A stretch of DNA of 64,000 nt from Bradyrhizobium sp. Ce-3 (GCF_022835695.1 NZ_BQUV01000007.1:186001-250000), one strand, 5' to 3'; positions 8,703-18,119 are shown, numbered from the stretch's first letter. The notes: a model not told the origin generated them from the sequence alone. Numbers and translations are program-made.

Positions 8703-9206
8703 TCAGATTGCCGCGTCCGCGGTGCCCCAGGGGCCCTTTGGCAGCGCCGCCTGCTTCTCCGCGACCCGGTGCTTGAGATCGATGCGGTCGCGCGAGGAGA
8801 TGCCGAGCAGATCGGCGGCGCGCCAGACCACATTGTCCTCGAACTCGCTGACCTGGCCGTCGGCATAGACCAGCTCCCACATCATCTCGACGATGCGCAG
8901 CCGTCCCTCCTCATTCACCGAGCGCATGATCACGCTGGTAAAGTGATAGAGATCCACGGCTTCGCCCTCGACGCGCATGGCGGAGGCGATCAGCTTGTCG
9001 GCCGTGCCGGGATCGAGCTGGAAACGGCTCTCGATCAGGCTGTGCAGCTTGCGCGTCTCGGCAGGCGTCGGCTCGCCGTCCAGCGAGACGACGTGCACCA
9101 GCAGCGCGGTCGCTGCGAGGCGATAGTCGCCGTCGTCGAACGCGCGGTCGGCCTGGGCATCGGGGGAGACGATATCGGCAATGAATTGGCGGAGTCCGTC
9201 GAGCAT
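8703..9206 (-). CDS. TerB-like tellurite-resistance/DUF533-type protein
   Basis: A 167-residue all-helical protein. The two acidic repeats expected of TerB-type domains are visible: HVVSLDGEPTPAE and ELVYADGQVSEFED, each with an Asp-Gly turn that can bind a metal. Families of this kind are linked to stress and membrane processes but lack a fixed biochemical role. The ATG at 9206 follows a GAGAAAG sequence; the longer open frame upstream to 9347 is not family-like. No other ter genes are near, so a tellurite function is not implied. Confidence 0.82.
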   Translation of the reverse strand: MLDGLRQFIADIVSPDAQADRAFDDGDYRLAATALLVHVVSLDGEPTPAETRKLHSLIESRFQLDPGTADKLIASAMRVEGEAVDLYHFTSVIMRSVNEEGRLRIVEMMWELVYADGQVSEFEDNVVWRAADLLGISSRDRIDLKHRVAEKQAALPKGPWGTADAAI

Positions 9207-9352
9207 CGCTTTCTCTGTCAATGAAGCCTGTTTGATCCGAGCATGATCTGCTCTGCTGAAATCTATATGGCGTGGAAACAGAACCGGCGCAATCCGCGCG
9301 GGTTCCCGCTGCGGCATTACGTTTCGGCAAGCATTACGTTTCAGCAATATGA

Positions 9353-10762
9353 CTACGGTATCTCATACACCACGAGCTTGTCGGCAATGCCGCGCAGCGC
9401 CGCTTCCTTCTGGATCGGCTTGATCGCGGCGCGATCGAGAATGCCGGCGACCTCGGCCGACTCCATCACCGGCTGGGTCAGATGGATTTCCTGCGACGTC
9501 GACAGGCTCTGCACCCTGGCTGCGATATTCACGGTCTGCCCGAAATAATCCTGCCGCTCGTTGAGCGTCACCGCGAGGCATGGCCCTTCGTGGATGCCGA
9601 TCTTGACGACCAGATCCTCCTTGCCGCGCTCGGTGTTGAGCTGCTGCATCGCGGCCCGCATGCGCAGGCCCGCCGACAATGCGTGCTCCGGCCGGATGAA
9701 GGTCGCCATCACGGCATCGCCGATCGTCTTCACCACAGCGCCGCGCTCGGAGGCGATGATCTCGAGCAGCGCGTGGAAATGCGCACGCACCAGATCGAAT
9801 GCGGCGAGATCGCCGACCCGCTCATAGAGCGCGGTCGAGCCCTTGAGATCGGTGAACAGGAAGGTCAGCGCAGTGATCTTCAGCCGCTGGTCGACGGTGA
9901 GATTGTCGGCCTTGAACACGTCACGGAAGGTCTGGTTCGACAGCATCCGCTTCGCGGTGAGGATCGGCTTGCGCTTGCCGAGCAATTTGTGCAGCGGATC
10001 GCCCGCGACCCACACCGACGGCAGCACGCGGACGTCGGCGTGATTCTCCAGCGAGAGCCGCAGCGGCCCCGGCCGCATCGTCGAGGTGCCGGTCGGCGCA
10101 TGCGACTTGTTGAACGCGATCGAGAACGTCTGACGCTCGGTGGTCGGCTCGCCCTCGACGGCGAAGAAGTGCGCCGAGTGCGTCACCGGCTCGAACACGA
10201 TGACGAACTGATTGGGCAGATTGAGCGACAGGATGGCCTTTTCGCCGGGCGGCAGCTCGAGCCCCTCCAGCGTCACCTCGTTGATCAGGGTCGACACCGC
10301 GCTTTCGTCGAACTCGATCCCGGAGCTCCAGAATATCTGCCGGAAATATTCCCAGATCGGCAGCGAGTGGGGATCGTGCGCGGCGATGTGGCGGACCCGC
10401 GGACTGACGGTGAAGGCGACCTCGACCAGTTCATCGACCGAGGCCTCGTAGCCGGCGGCGCACAGCGCGCAATTATAGTCGTCATGGCGCAGCGACTTCA
10501 GCGTGGTGTGGGCGTCGAGCACGCCGCCACAGCCCGGACACAGCACGTTCCAGCTCATATCGAACAGGCCGAGCCGGGAGGCATGCAGGAAACCGGAGAT
10601 CACCTTCTCCTGGTCGAGCCCGGTCCGGTTGGAGAAATCCAGGACGTTGATGCGGTTGAGCTCGCGATCATGTCCATCGACGATCAGCTGCTGCATGGCA
10701 TCGACGACGGCCGGATCGGTCGTCTGTCTGAGAACTGCGAAATGGGCCTGCGTATCGCTCAT
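9353..10762 (-). CDS. Class III adenylate/guanylate cyclase with DUF5939-type N-terminal and zinc-ribbon region
   Basis: A 469-residue soluble protein. Residues 1-60 form a helix-turn-helix-like segment, residues 75-101 carry four cysteines in a zinc-ribbon arrangement (CPGC and CALC), and residues 120-285 form a large sensor-like region. The C-terminal part is a class III nucleotide cyclase: metal Asp305 in FTDLKGST, Lys345 and metal Asp349 in KTIGDAV, Asp405 in QDYFG, and transition-state Asn412 and Arg416 in VNIAAR. The Lys/Asp base-recognition pair points to ATP, hence cAMP. All catalytic residues look present. No cAMP effector is adjacent. Confidence 0.9.
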   Translation of the reverse strand: MSDTQAHFAVLRQTTDPAVVDAMQQLIVDGHDRELNRINVLDFSNRTGLDQEKVISGFLHASRLGLFDMSWNVLCPGCGGVLDAHTTLKSLRHDDYNCALCAAGYEASVDELVEVAFTVSPRVRHIAAHDPHSLPIWEYFRQIFWSSGIEFDESAVSTLINEVTLEGLELPPGEKAILSLNLPNQFVIVFEPVTHSAHFFAVEGEPTTERQTFSIAFNKSHAPTGTSTMRPGPLRLSLENHADVRVLPSVWVAGDPLHKLLGKRKPILTAKRMLSNQTFRDVFKADNLTVDQRLKITALTFLFTDLKGSTALYERVGDLAAFDLVRAHFHALLEIIASERGAVVKTIGDAVMATFIRPEHALSAGLRMRAAMQQLNTERGKEDLVVKIGIHEGPCLAVTLNERQDYFGQTVNIAARVQSLSTSQEIHLTQPVMESAEVAGILDRAAIKPIQKEAALRGIADKLVVYEIP

Positions 10763-10803
10763 GGTCAGCCCTCAAGTGAGCATTGGGACACCGCCGCGCA
10801 AGG

Positions 10804-12189
10804 TCAGCGCGGCTTGATCGTAAACACCGGGGAACGGTTCGGCTGGGTCGTCACCACGCCGATCGGCAGCACCGGATCCTTGTCCGCCAGTGCGACGCGG
10901 AACGCGCCGACGATCTTGGCAAGCGCGAGCGTCGCCTCGACCAGCGCAAAATGCGCACCGATGCAAACCCGCGCGCCGACCCCGAACGGCAGATAGGCGA
11001 AGCGATCGGGCGGCGTCTCGGTCATGAAGCGCTGTGGTACGAACGCATTCGGATCGCGCCACAGCTTTTCATGCCGGTGCAACAGCCACGGCGCGATCAG
11101 GATCACGTCATGCTTCCTGACCGGACGGCCCGCAATGGTGTCGGGACCGCCCGCCGCCCGCGCGATCAAGAACGCCGGCGGATAGAGCCGCATGGTTTCG
11201 TCGATCACCGCGCGGGTGAATTTCAGCCGCTCGATGTCGAGCGCGCCTGATGTCGCGACGCTCCTGACTTCTGCTGCCAGCAGTTCCTGGGTGTCGGGAT
11301 CGAGCGCCAGCAGATAGAGCGCCCAGAACAGCGCGGTCGCGGTCGTCTCATGACCGGCCAGGATCATGGTCGCGACCTGGTCGCCGAGCTGGGCATCGCT
11401 GAACGCCGCGCCGGTTTCGGGATCGCGCGCATCGCCCATCAGGTCGAACAGGTCGCGCGCCGGCGCGTTGTCATCCTTGCCGGCGGCGCGGCGCTCGGCC
11501 ATCAGCTGGCCGACAAACGCGGTCCAGCGCTTGCGGAAGCGGGCGCGCCGGAAATCCTGCGGCGTCGGCCAGTTCAACGGCAGCACCAAATCCAGCATGT
11601 GCGGCCGCGCCAGCGTGTCGCCATACTCCATCACGAAGTCGCGCAGCGCGGCGCCATGGCGATCCATGCCGAACGAGAACATGGTGCGGCCGGCGATCTC
11701 CAGCGTCATGCGCTGCATCACCTCGCGCAGGTCGACCGCGCCGCCGCTCGCGGACTTCAGCCTGGCGATGGTCTCGTCGACCGCTGCGATCATGTAAGGC
11801 ACCAGCGTCGTCACCGCGCGCGGCGTGAACGCCGGCGCCAGGGTGCGGCGCTGATGCTTCCAGGCGCGGCCTTCGGCGATCAGCAGGCCCTCGCCCAGCA
11901 TCGGGCGCAGCACGCGGAGACCGGCCGGCGTGCGGTGGTAGTTCTCGTAATTGTCGACCAGCACATGGCGGATCGCATCGGGCGTGTTGAGGATGAAGCT
12001 CGAGTGGTTGAGGAAGCGGCCCTGGACGATGTCGTCCTCATAGGCGCGCTGGCCCCAGGTCTCGATCGGCGAGTTGCGCATCACCCGCATCCGCTGGAAG
12101 GCAGTCATATCTTCGGGCGCGCGTGGCGGCGCCGGCGGGACCAGGGGACGCCGCGTGACCGTGATGTCGTAGACTTCGGCTATGCTCAT
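10804..12189 (-). CDS. Cytochrome P450
   Basis: A 461-residue soluble P450 monooxygenase. The I-helix oxygen-activation motif reads AGHETT, the K-helix ExxR motif is ETMR, and the heme loop FGVGARVCIG gives the axial thiolate Cys409. The start at 12189 follows GCGAGGACC, a good ribosome site. No ferredoxin or ferredoxin reductase is adjacent, so electrons must come from elsewhere. The sequence looks like the fatty-acid/alkane-hydroxylating bacterial CYPs related to eukaryotic classes, but the substrate cannot be named. Confidence 0.95.
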   Translation of the reverse strand: MSIAEVYDITVTRRPLVPPAPPRAPEDMTAFQRMRVMRNSPIETWGQRAYEDDIVQGRFLNHSSFILNTPDAIRHVLVDNYENYHRTPAGLRVLRPMLGEGLLIAEGRAWKHQRRTLAPAFTPRAVTTLVPYMIAAVDETIARLKSASGGAVDLREVMQRMTLEIAGRTMFSFGMDRHGAALRDFVMEYGDTLARPHMLDLVLPLNWPTPQDFRRARFRKRWTAFVGQLMAERRAAGKDDNAPARDLFDLMGDARDPETGAAFSDAQLGDQVATMILAGHETTATALFWALYLLALDPDTQELLAAEVRSVATSGALDIERLKFTRAVIDETMRLYPPAFLIARAAGGPDTIAGRPVRKHDVILIAPWLLHRHEKLWRDPNAFVPQRFMTETPPDRFAYLPFGVGARVCIGAHFALVEATLALAKIVGAFRVALADKDPVLPIGVVTTQPNRSPVFTIKPR

Positions 12190-12273
12190 GGTCCTCGCTT
12201 CCTGCCTCACGCAACGGCCGATCCGGCGATGCGATCCCGGCGCCATGAAGGGGCGCGGACCCCTCTACCAGAC

Positions 12274-13653
12274 CTAGTAAGTCAGCTCGGCGACCGCAAT
12301 CCGGTTCTCCGACGCCGGCCAGGGCCGCATCACGATGCGTTCCCCGTTGAAGATCGCGGCGACCGGGCGGCCGATCTCGGCCGCAGCGAACCGCAAAGTC
12401 GTCACGGCATCGGTCGGCACGCCGGATTTGACGTCGGCCGGCTCCTTGCCGTCGAACAGCACGATGTCGCGCGGCAGGCCGAAATAGCCACGCGGCCGCG
12501 ACATCAGCACGATGGCGCCCGCCCCGGAATCGGCTGGGCCGGGCGGCCGCGCCGCACGCAGATGCACGATCTCGGAGGAGCGCGGAAACGGCGAGCGGTA
12601 GATATGCGTCGTCACCGCGCCGGGCGAGGTCAGCACGAACTCGAGCGGCCAGGACGGGTCGACCTGCGCCGGCCCCCAGCGGCCGTCAGCGCCGGTCTGT
12701 GAGCTGAGCAGCGGGCCGCCTATACGCTCCCCGGTTTCCGCCGACACATGATAGATGTCGACCGTGGCGCCCGGCACCGGCCGGTTGGTCGGCACGCCGC
12801 CGGGCGTGCCCGTGACGAGGCCGCTCAGCCGCACAGCCGTCTCCGGCGCGATCTCGATCCGCGACGGCTCATGCCCTGCGATGAACTTGTAGATCTCGCG
12901 AAAGGCGCGCGGGTGATACGCGGTCTCCCGATGATCGACCGCGCCGAGCACCAGATTGGTCGCGCCTTTCAGCGCTGGACCCTCAGCGGTGACGTTGGTC
13001 GGCGTGCCGGGCTTGCCGACGAAGCGGCCGTCGGCTTGCGCATATTTATCGAGGCCGTCGCTGCGCAAGGTCAGGAACGCGGTGCCGACAGTCACCTCGC
13101 TGTCGCCGTCGTTCAGCCCGCGCAGGAACGGACCACGGCCGTTGAACTCGTTGCCGAGCCCGTCGTCCGACGCATAGACGCCGTGATTGGGCGTGCCGCA
13201 CAGCACCGCGTGGCTGATGTCAGCGCTGCCACCGTTCTTCACGTAGTTGCGGATCGCATTGCCACCGCGCGAATTCCCGACCAGCGCGATCCGCGCGGCG
13301 CCGGTCTTCTGCTTCAGTTCCTTGACCGCATCGTTGAGTTCGCGGCGCTGGTCCTCGGTCGAGGAGCGGCCGGCCTGCTCGACCTTGTCGTCGGCGCGGG
13401 CCAGCGGATCGGTGAAATTGATCGCGGCCATCCGCTCGCGCGGCACGCCATTGGATTCCATCCGCCACAGCGTCGTCAGCCAGAGCGCGGCGTGATCGCC
13501 ATTACCGTGCACGAACAGGATCGGCGGGATGTCGGCGGAGCCGGCGGCGGGAGGGCGCGCGGTTGCTTGCGCCAGAGCCGGCACGGACAAATTGCGCCCG
13601 AGCAGAAAGAGGGCTCCCGCGCCCGTCAGCACCGTCCGCCGCGCCACGCCCAT
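12274..13653 (-). CDS. Exported alpha/beta hydrolase (lipase/esterase-like) with C-terminal beta domain
   Basis: A 459-residue protein that starts with an export signal resembling a Tat signal (VARRTVLTGAGALFLLG). The hydrolase domain follows: PPILFVHGNGDHAALW forms the oxyanion loop, and the nucleophile elbow is GNSRGG. Residues from about 270 onward form a beta-rich region with a carboxypeptidase-regulatory-like pattern (SGLVTGTPGGVPTNRPVPG), then a putative C-terminal domain. The ATG at 13653 was preferred because the signal begins there. Expected to hydrolyse an ester or polyester in the periplasm or outside; the real substrate is unknown. Confidence 0.78.
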   Translation of the reverse strand: MGVARRTVLTGAGALFLLGRNLSVPALAQATARPPAAGSADIPPILFVHGNGDHAALWLTTLWRMESNGVPRERMAAINFTDPLARADDKVEQAGRSSTEDQRRELNDAVKELKQKTGAARIALVGNSRGGNAIRNYVKNGGSADISHAVLCGTPNHGVYASDDGLGNEFNGRGPFLRGLNDGDSEVTVGTAFLTLRSDGLDKYAQADGRFVGKPGTPTNVTAEGPALKGATNLVLGAVDHRETAYHPRAFREIYKFIAGHEPSRIEIAPETAVRLSGLVTGTPGGVPTNRPVPGATVDIYHVSAETGERIGGPLLSSQTGADGRWGPAQVDPSWPLEFVLTSPGAVTTHIYRSPFPRSSEIVHLRAARPPGPADSGAGAIVLMSRPRGYFGLPRDIVLFDGKEPADVKSGVPTDAVTTLRFAAAEIGRPVAAIFNGERIVMRPWPASENRIAVAELTY

Positions 13654-13847
13654 CTTGCGATCTCCGATCGATGTAACGGATTGGAGGGTCGCGGGCGGGC
13701 TGTCAAGCGCCAACCCGGAGGCGACAGCGGCGCCGCATCGGCGCTGGAATCAAGCCGCGGTCGAGGAAAGGTCGCCTGGAACGGCCGAAATCTCCGCCGA
13801 GAGGGCCCGACGCGGCGCAAAATTGTCACGACCGCCGGCAGATGCGC

Positions 13848-15047
13848 CTATTGGTCCTCGCGATCCCACTCAATGGATTGAAGGACGACATAGGCAACAT
13901 CCGCATCGGACTTCAATGTCAGGGATTTCGGTTGGCGCGCCAAGAACTGATATTGATGCTGATCGCTCGAAAAATTGCGGCAAGAACCGTCCAGGCATAT
14001 GCGGATCGGCTGATCGCCTTCTTGCCCTGTGCCGGCGACGTTGACCGTCACCTTGTAGTTTCCGATCGGCCCCTTGAACTTGTACGAAACGCCGATCGAG
14101 TTTCCATCGCGAACGTTATCTCCCAGAAAGTTAGGGATGGCCTGGAAGGTCTCTGTGCCGCGCTTGCTTGTTAGCGACAGGGTAATTGTTCCTTCGCCGC
14201 CGCGGATGATTGCTGCGTCGGCGTGAAGATAGCTGAAGGGATCGAACTGCCTCGTCTTTTCGTAAAAGGCGTAGGGCAGGAGTGCGCGGTTGCGCATCAG
14301 TTTGGTCCCGGAAATCGATTTGTCCAGAACCTCTTCCAATGTTCGCAACGCGAATGGCACGCCGGGAGTGCTATCGATCCAGTAGCCGCCATAGGTCGTA
14401 TCGATCGGACGCCAGCCTCCATCGATCAGCACCTCTGGAATGACGTGGTTCAGTCTTTGACCCTCGTCGTTGTAATAGAATTCGACGGGGCGTGCCTTCA
14501 GGTCGGCGAGCTTCAGCAATTCGATACCGACCCACGTTTGATTGCCGCAAATTCCATGCCTTGCCTCGATGCAAAGGTCAGGATTGGTGCCGGGCTCCGC
14601 AAACGCACCATTCAGATTGAGAAACTCCCGGTCAGCAGAACTGATCAGGACAGGCACGGCCGCCGCCACCTGCGTTGCATACAGATAGGAAAAACAGGCA
14701 ACCTTTGGTGCCCGCAACGCATCTTCGCGCGTCACCTTCTTGATGGCTGATTGGTCGGAGACGGGATTATTTGAAATGTTCGGGCAAACGTCGGGATAGC
14801 CGACCGTCTGCCATGTGGACAAGGCGCCCTGATAAAGCAGGCAGGCTTCGTACATCACCGGTCTTGATCGCGGGCAACTAAAATCTCCGCTTGCGATCTG
14901 ATCCGCCACCAGCTCTGCGACTCGCTCCGGTTCGGACGACACCGATTGCGCGGGCTCGATGTCCCCGCTCTGTGTTGCGGAGACCCAGTGAAGTCCGATC
15001 GCAGCGATCAAAACCAAAAGTATTGAACGAAGATTGTTTAGATCCAT
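13848..15047 (-). CDS. Exported transglutaminase-like protein with Cys-His-Asp triad
   Basis: A 399-residue protein with an N-terminal membrane anchor or signal (LRSILLVLIAAIGLHWVSA). I do not recognise a named family, but the order and spacing of Cys167 (HGICGNQTW), His201 (RLNHVIPEVLIDG) and Asp216 (WRPIDTTYGG) match the transglutaminase-core papain-like fold. The C-terminal third is beta-rich. Several extra cysteines (58, 69, 88, 118, 159) could form disulfides, consistent with a periplasmic location. Base composition looks lower in GC than the flanking genes, a hint of transfer. The ATG at 15047 was chosen over an in-frame upstream extension. The role is unknown; peptide hydrolysis or crosslinking are both possible. 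Confidence 0.6.
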   Translation of the reverse strand: MDLNNLRSILLVLIAAIGLHWVSATQSGDIEPAQSVSSEPERVAELVADQIASGDFSCPRSRPVMYEACLLYQGALSTWQTVGYPDVCPNISNNPVSDQSAIKKVTREDALRAPKVACFSYLYATQVAAAVPVLISSADREFLNLNGAFAEPGTNPDLCIEARHGICGNQTWVGIELLKLADLKARPVEFYYNDEGQRLNHVIPEVLIDGGWRPIDTTYGGYWIDSTPGVPFALRTLEEVLDKSISGTKLMRNRALLPYAFYEKTRQFDPFSYLHADAAIIRGGEGTITLSLTSKRGTETFQAIPNFLGDNVRDGNSIGVSYKFKGPIGNYKVTVNVAGTGQEGDQPIRICLDGSCRNFSSDQHQYQFLARQPKSLTLKSDADVAYVVLQSIEWDREDQ

Positions 15048-15506
15048 CTCATGATCTTTTGTCGCACACGCTCCATCGGCGAAGACTCTCGTCGGCACAT
15101 CTAGCGGCCTCGCTCTCGCAGCGGCAATGACCCATTTGGTCTAGGCGTGAGACACAAGATGAAACACAATGAAACGAGATGCTGGAATTGCGTTCGGATT
15201 TGCGTCGCGTGGTTTGCTTGTGATGCCAAACGTGCGTTGTTTCGCGATCGAGATTGCATTGCGCATTGATCTCGACACGGCACCTGCGCGGTCGTGTTGT
15301 CGCCGCGAACGGAACAGCTTTCGCCGATCAAACGATGGTTCGCTGCGGCAGGGAGCCGCAATCTCTGCCGGCCATCCACCGGCACTTTGCTGTGCCCTGG
15401 CCCCGCAGGAGCGCGCTAACTGCTGGACAGGACACGCGTTTCACGGGCATCAGTTGATGCTGCTGGAATCATTCAACACGCCATAGCAGGCCAACCGGAA
15501 TCGGAT
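15048..15506. other. Intergenic region
   Basis: About 460 bp between the divergent transglutaminase-like and MFS genes. The centre around 15140-15190 is AT-richer, with repeated short GAAACA/GATGAAAC words. Promoters for both genes are expected here. No gene, RNA or recognised operator was found. Confidence 0.45.
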
Positions 15507-17186
15507 ATGACCGAACCGCGTGATCGATCAGACAGTATCGCTGCACCATTGCGGCATTCAATCTTCCGGCGCATCTGGCTCGCCAGCCTGCTCTCCAATC
15601 TCGGCATCCTGATCCAGGGCGTCGGTGCCGCCTGGGCGATGACCCAGATGACCACGGAGGCGGACAAGGTCGCGCTGGTGCAGACCGCGCTGATGCTGCC
15701 GGTGATGCTGATCGCGATGCCGGCCGGCGCCATCGCCGACATGCATGACCGCCGCATCGTGGCGCTGGTGTCGCTCATGATCGCGCTCTCCGGCGCCACC
15801 ACGCTGACGGTGCTGGCCTGGCTCAATCTGGTGACGCCGAACATCCTGCTCGCGCTGTGCTTCGTGGTCGGCAGCGGCATGGCGCTGTTCGGCCCGGCCT
15901 GGCAATCCTCGGTCAGCGAGCAGGTGCCGTCGGAGACGCTGCCCGCGGCGGTCGCGCTGAACGGCATCAGCTACAACATCGCGCGCAGCTTCGGTCCTGC
16001 GATCGGCGGCATCGTGGTGGCGTCGGCGGGCGCGGTGGCGGCGTTCGCCGCCAATGCGGTGCTGTATCTGCCGCTGCTGGTCGTGCTGTTCCTGTGGCGG
16101 CGCGTCAGCGAACCGTCGCGATTGCCGCGCGAGCGGCTGAACCGCGCCATCGTCTCCGGCGTGCGCTACATCACCAATTCGCCGTCGATCAGGATCGTGC
16201 TGACCCGCACCATGGTGACCGGCATCATCGGCGGTTCGGTCTCGGCGCTGATGCCGCTGGTGGCGCGCGACCTGTTGCATGGCGGCGCGCAGACCTACGG
16301 CATCATGCTCGGCGCCTTCGGCATGGGCGCGGTGATCGGTGCCCTCAACATCAGCGAGATCCGCAGCCGGCTCAGCGGCGAGGCCGCGGTGCGAACCTGC
16401 GCGATCCTGATGGGCGTTGCGATCGCGATCGTCGCCGTGAGCAAGCAGCCGGTGATCACCGCCGCCGCGCTGGTGGTCGCCGGCGCGGTGTGGATGCTCG
16501 CGATCGCGCTGTTCAATATCGGCGTGCAGCTCTCGGCGCCACGCTGGGTCGCCGGCCGCTCGCTGGCGGCCTTTCAGGCCGCGATCGCCGGCGGCATCGC
16601 AATCGGCAGCTGGTGCTGGGGCCGCATCACGGACGTGGGCGGCGTCGAGATGGCGCTGCTGATCTCGGCCGGTCTGATGCTGCTGTCGCCGGTGCTCGGC
16701 ATCTGGCTCCGGATGCCGCCGGTCGGCGCGCGCAACGAGGATGCGACCGATACGCTGGCCGATCCCGAGGTGCGGCTGCAACTGACCGGGCGCAGCGGGC
16801 CCTTGGTGGTCGAGATCGAATACCGGGTGGCGCAGGACAATGCGCGCGCCTTCCACAATGTGATGCAGGACGTGCAGCTCAGCCGCCAGCGCAACGGCGC
16901 CTATGGCTGGTCGATCGCGCGCGACATCGCCGATCCCGAATTGTGGACCGAGCGCTATCACTGCCCGACCTGGCTCGACTTCCTGCGCCAGCGCAACCGC
17001 GCCACCCAGATCGAGCGCGAGCTGCATCAGAAGGCGGCCGACTTCCACATCGGCGCCGAGCCGATCCGCGTGCGCCGGATGCTGGAGCGTCCGTTCGGCT
17101 CGGTGCGCTGGAAGGACGAGACCCCGGACCGCGCCGCCAAGGAAGTAATCCCGGTGGTCGCGACCGCGGCGGGGAGTAGTACGTAA
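15507..17186 (+). CDS. MFS transporter (EntS/MFS_3 type) with soluble C-terminal domain
   Basis: A 559-residue protein. Residues about 15-405 form 12 hydrophobic segments of a major facilitator of the enterobactin-exporter class, with the cytoplasmic loop motif MHDRR after helix 2. The last 150 residues are soluble and resemble an antibiotic-biosynthesis-monooxygenase-like ferredoxin fold, an arrangement known for the MFS_3 family. It is likely an inner-membrane exporter of a small molecule; the cargo is unknown. A palindromic repeat lies directly after the stop codon. Confidence 0.87.
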   Translation: MTEPRDRSDSIAAPLRHSIFRRIWLASLLSNLGILIQGVGAAWAMTQMTTEADKVALVQTALMLPVMLIAMPAGAIADMHDRRIVALVSLMIALSGATTLTVLAWLNLVTPNILLALCFVVGSGMALFGPAWQSSVSEQVPSETLPAAVALNGISYNIARSFGPAIGGIVVASAGAVAAFAANAVLYLPLLVVLFLWRRVSEPSRLPRERLNRAIVSGVRYITNSPSIRIVLTRTMVTGIIGGSVSALMPLVARDLLHGGAQTYGIMLGAFGMGAVIGALNISEIRSRLSGEAAVRTCAILMGVAIAIVAVSKQPVITAAALVVAGAVWMLAIALFNIGVQLSAPRWVAGRSLAAFQAAIAGGIAIGSWCWGRITDVGGVEMALLISAGLMLLSPVLGIWLRMPPVGARNEDATDTLADPEVRLQLTGRSGPLVVEIEYRVAQDNARAFHNVMQDVQLSRQRNGAYGWSIARDIADPELWTERYHCPTWLDFLRQRNRATQIERELHQKAADFHIGAEPIRVRRMLERPFGSVRWKDETPDRAAKEVIPVVATAAGSST

Positions 17187-17192
17187 TTTCTT

Positions 17193-17236
17193 CCGTCATT
17201 CCGGGATGGCCCGAAGGGCCAGGCCCGGAATGACGG
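17193..17236. repeat. Intergenic inverted repeat, CGTCATTCCGGG family
   Basis: CCGTCATTCCGGG at 17193-17205 pairs with CCCGGAATGACGG ending at 17236. The inner part GGCCC GAAG GGCC also pairs. Placed between the convergent MFS and Cys-rich genes, it probably also ends transcription. Confidence 0.75.
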
Positions 17237-17245
17237 TGGTGGGAT

Positions 17246-17461
17246 CTACTGCCCGTTATCGGTGAGCGTCTGCTGGCAGGCCTTGCTGAGGCGGCTGCGA
17301 TGCTCCTTCAGGCAGGCCAGCACGACCTGATCGCCCTCGCTGAGATGGGCGCGGCAGAACCGCGAGGCATCGCGCGAGCAGGCATCACGCCCCTGCTGCT
17401 GCGCGGAGGCGGCCGACGCCAACAGAACCAATGGTACGACGGCGAACAGAAATCGGGTCAT
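17246..17461 (-). CDS. Small exported Cys-rich protein
   Basis: A 71-residue protein with a clear signal peptide (FLFAVVPLVLLASAASAQ) and a mature part with four cysteines spaced C-x7-C-x13-C-x11-C. The 17610 gene encodes a protein with nearly the same pattern, so the two are paralogs. The pattern resembles the Cys-rich GLG1-type repeat found singly in many alphaproteobacterial exported peptides. It is probably periplasmic with two disulfides. No function is established. Confidence 0.78.
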   Translation of the reverse strand: MTRFLFAVVPLVLLASAASAQQQGRDACSRDASRFCRAHLSEGDQVVLACLKEHRSRLSKACQQTLTDNGQ

Positions 17462-17609
17462 CTCAAAGCCTCTAAAGGAATAGGAGGCCGGTTCTATAGC
17501 GTTTCCGCGCCGCGCAGAAGCTCGAAACCGCCGACCGAACCGGCCAGTTCCGGCCCGAGGTGACCATCCGCGGACGGGTCTGCGTCTCGTGGCCGCAGGT
17601 CCGCCCGAT

Positions 17610-17900
17610 TCACTCGGCGGCGGCCCTGCGCTGGGCGGCGAGATCGCGATCCAGCACGACGCGGCAGCCGCCGCTCAGCTGGGAGCGGTTCTTGACCATG
17701 CAGGCGGTGATTTTGGGGATGTTCGGGATCTCCGCGCTGCACAGCCGGAACGCGTCGCCGGAGCACATCTGCTGCGCCTCGGCGCTGAACGCAAGGCTCG
17801 CACGCGACGACAGCGCAGACACCGTGGCCGCAACAGCCAATGCGACACCGGCCCGGCGGACTGCGCGTCCAACAACCTCGCTTCTGAAAATGGTGGTCAT
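17610..17900 (-). CDS. Small exported Cys-rich protein, paralog of the 17246 gene
   Basis: A 96-residue protein with a hydrophobic signal ending near SLAFSAEA. The mature part has the same four-cysteine array, C-x7-C-x12-C-x11-C, with shared residues CSxDAxRxC and NRSxLS in line with the neighbour. The tail is Arg/Ala-rich. The ATG at 17900 was chosen because the signal sequence begins there; a GTG/ATG further up would add eight residues. The tandem arrangement suggests local duplication and divergence. Confidence 0.75.
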   Translation of the reverse strand: MTTIFRSEVVGRAVRRAGVALAVAATVSALSSRASLAFSAEAQQMCSGDAFRLCSAEIPNIPKITACMVKNRSQLSGGCRVVLDRDLAAQRRAAAE

Positions 17901-18119
17901 GATCGGCTCCCATCGGCACCGCACATCGCGGGGCCCGTTGTTTGACGGTCCGATCCTGCACGGCTGCGAGCCTGCGCACTGTGATGGCTATCACGCCGGT
18001 ATGGGGCCCGCTTTTTCTTGCCGTTCCGGCGCCTTGTTGGGATCGCGTTAAGACCTTGTTGGCATTAATCGCTCGTTACGGCGGTGGCGTATCCTTGGGT
18101 TTCGAGAGAGTGTGTAGCG

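Noticed and set aside
8703-9206. Tellurite-resistance operon
   Set aside because: Only a TerB-like domain is present; no terC, terD or terZ neighbours.
9482-10996. A 504-codon plus-strand open frame opposite the cyclase gene
   Set aside because: It mirrors the cyclase and the end of the P450 gene, is very rich in Arg/His/Gln and has no recognisable domain; the minus-strand reading has complete catalytic motifs.
15558-17048. A 496-codon minus-strand open frame opposite the MFS transporter
   Set aside because: Low-complexity Asp/His/Arg-rich translation typical of antisense GC-rich DNA; the plus strand has 12 membrane segments.
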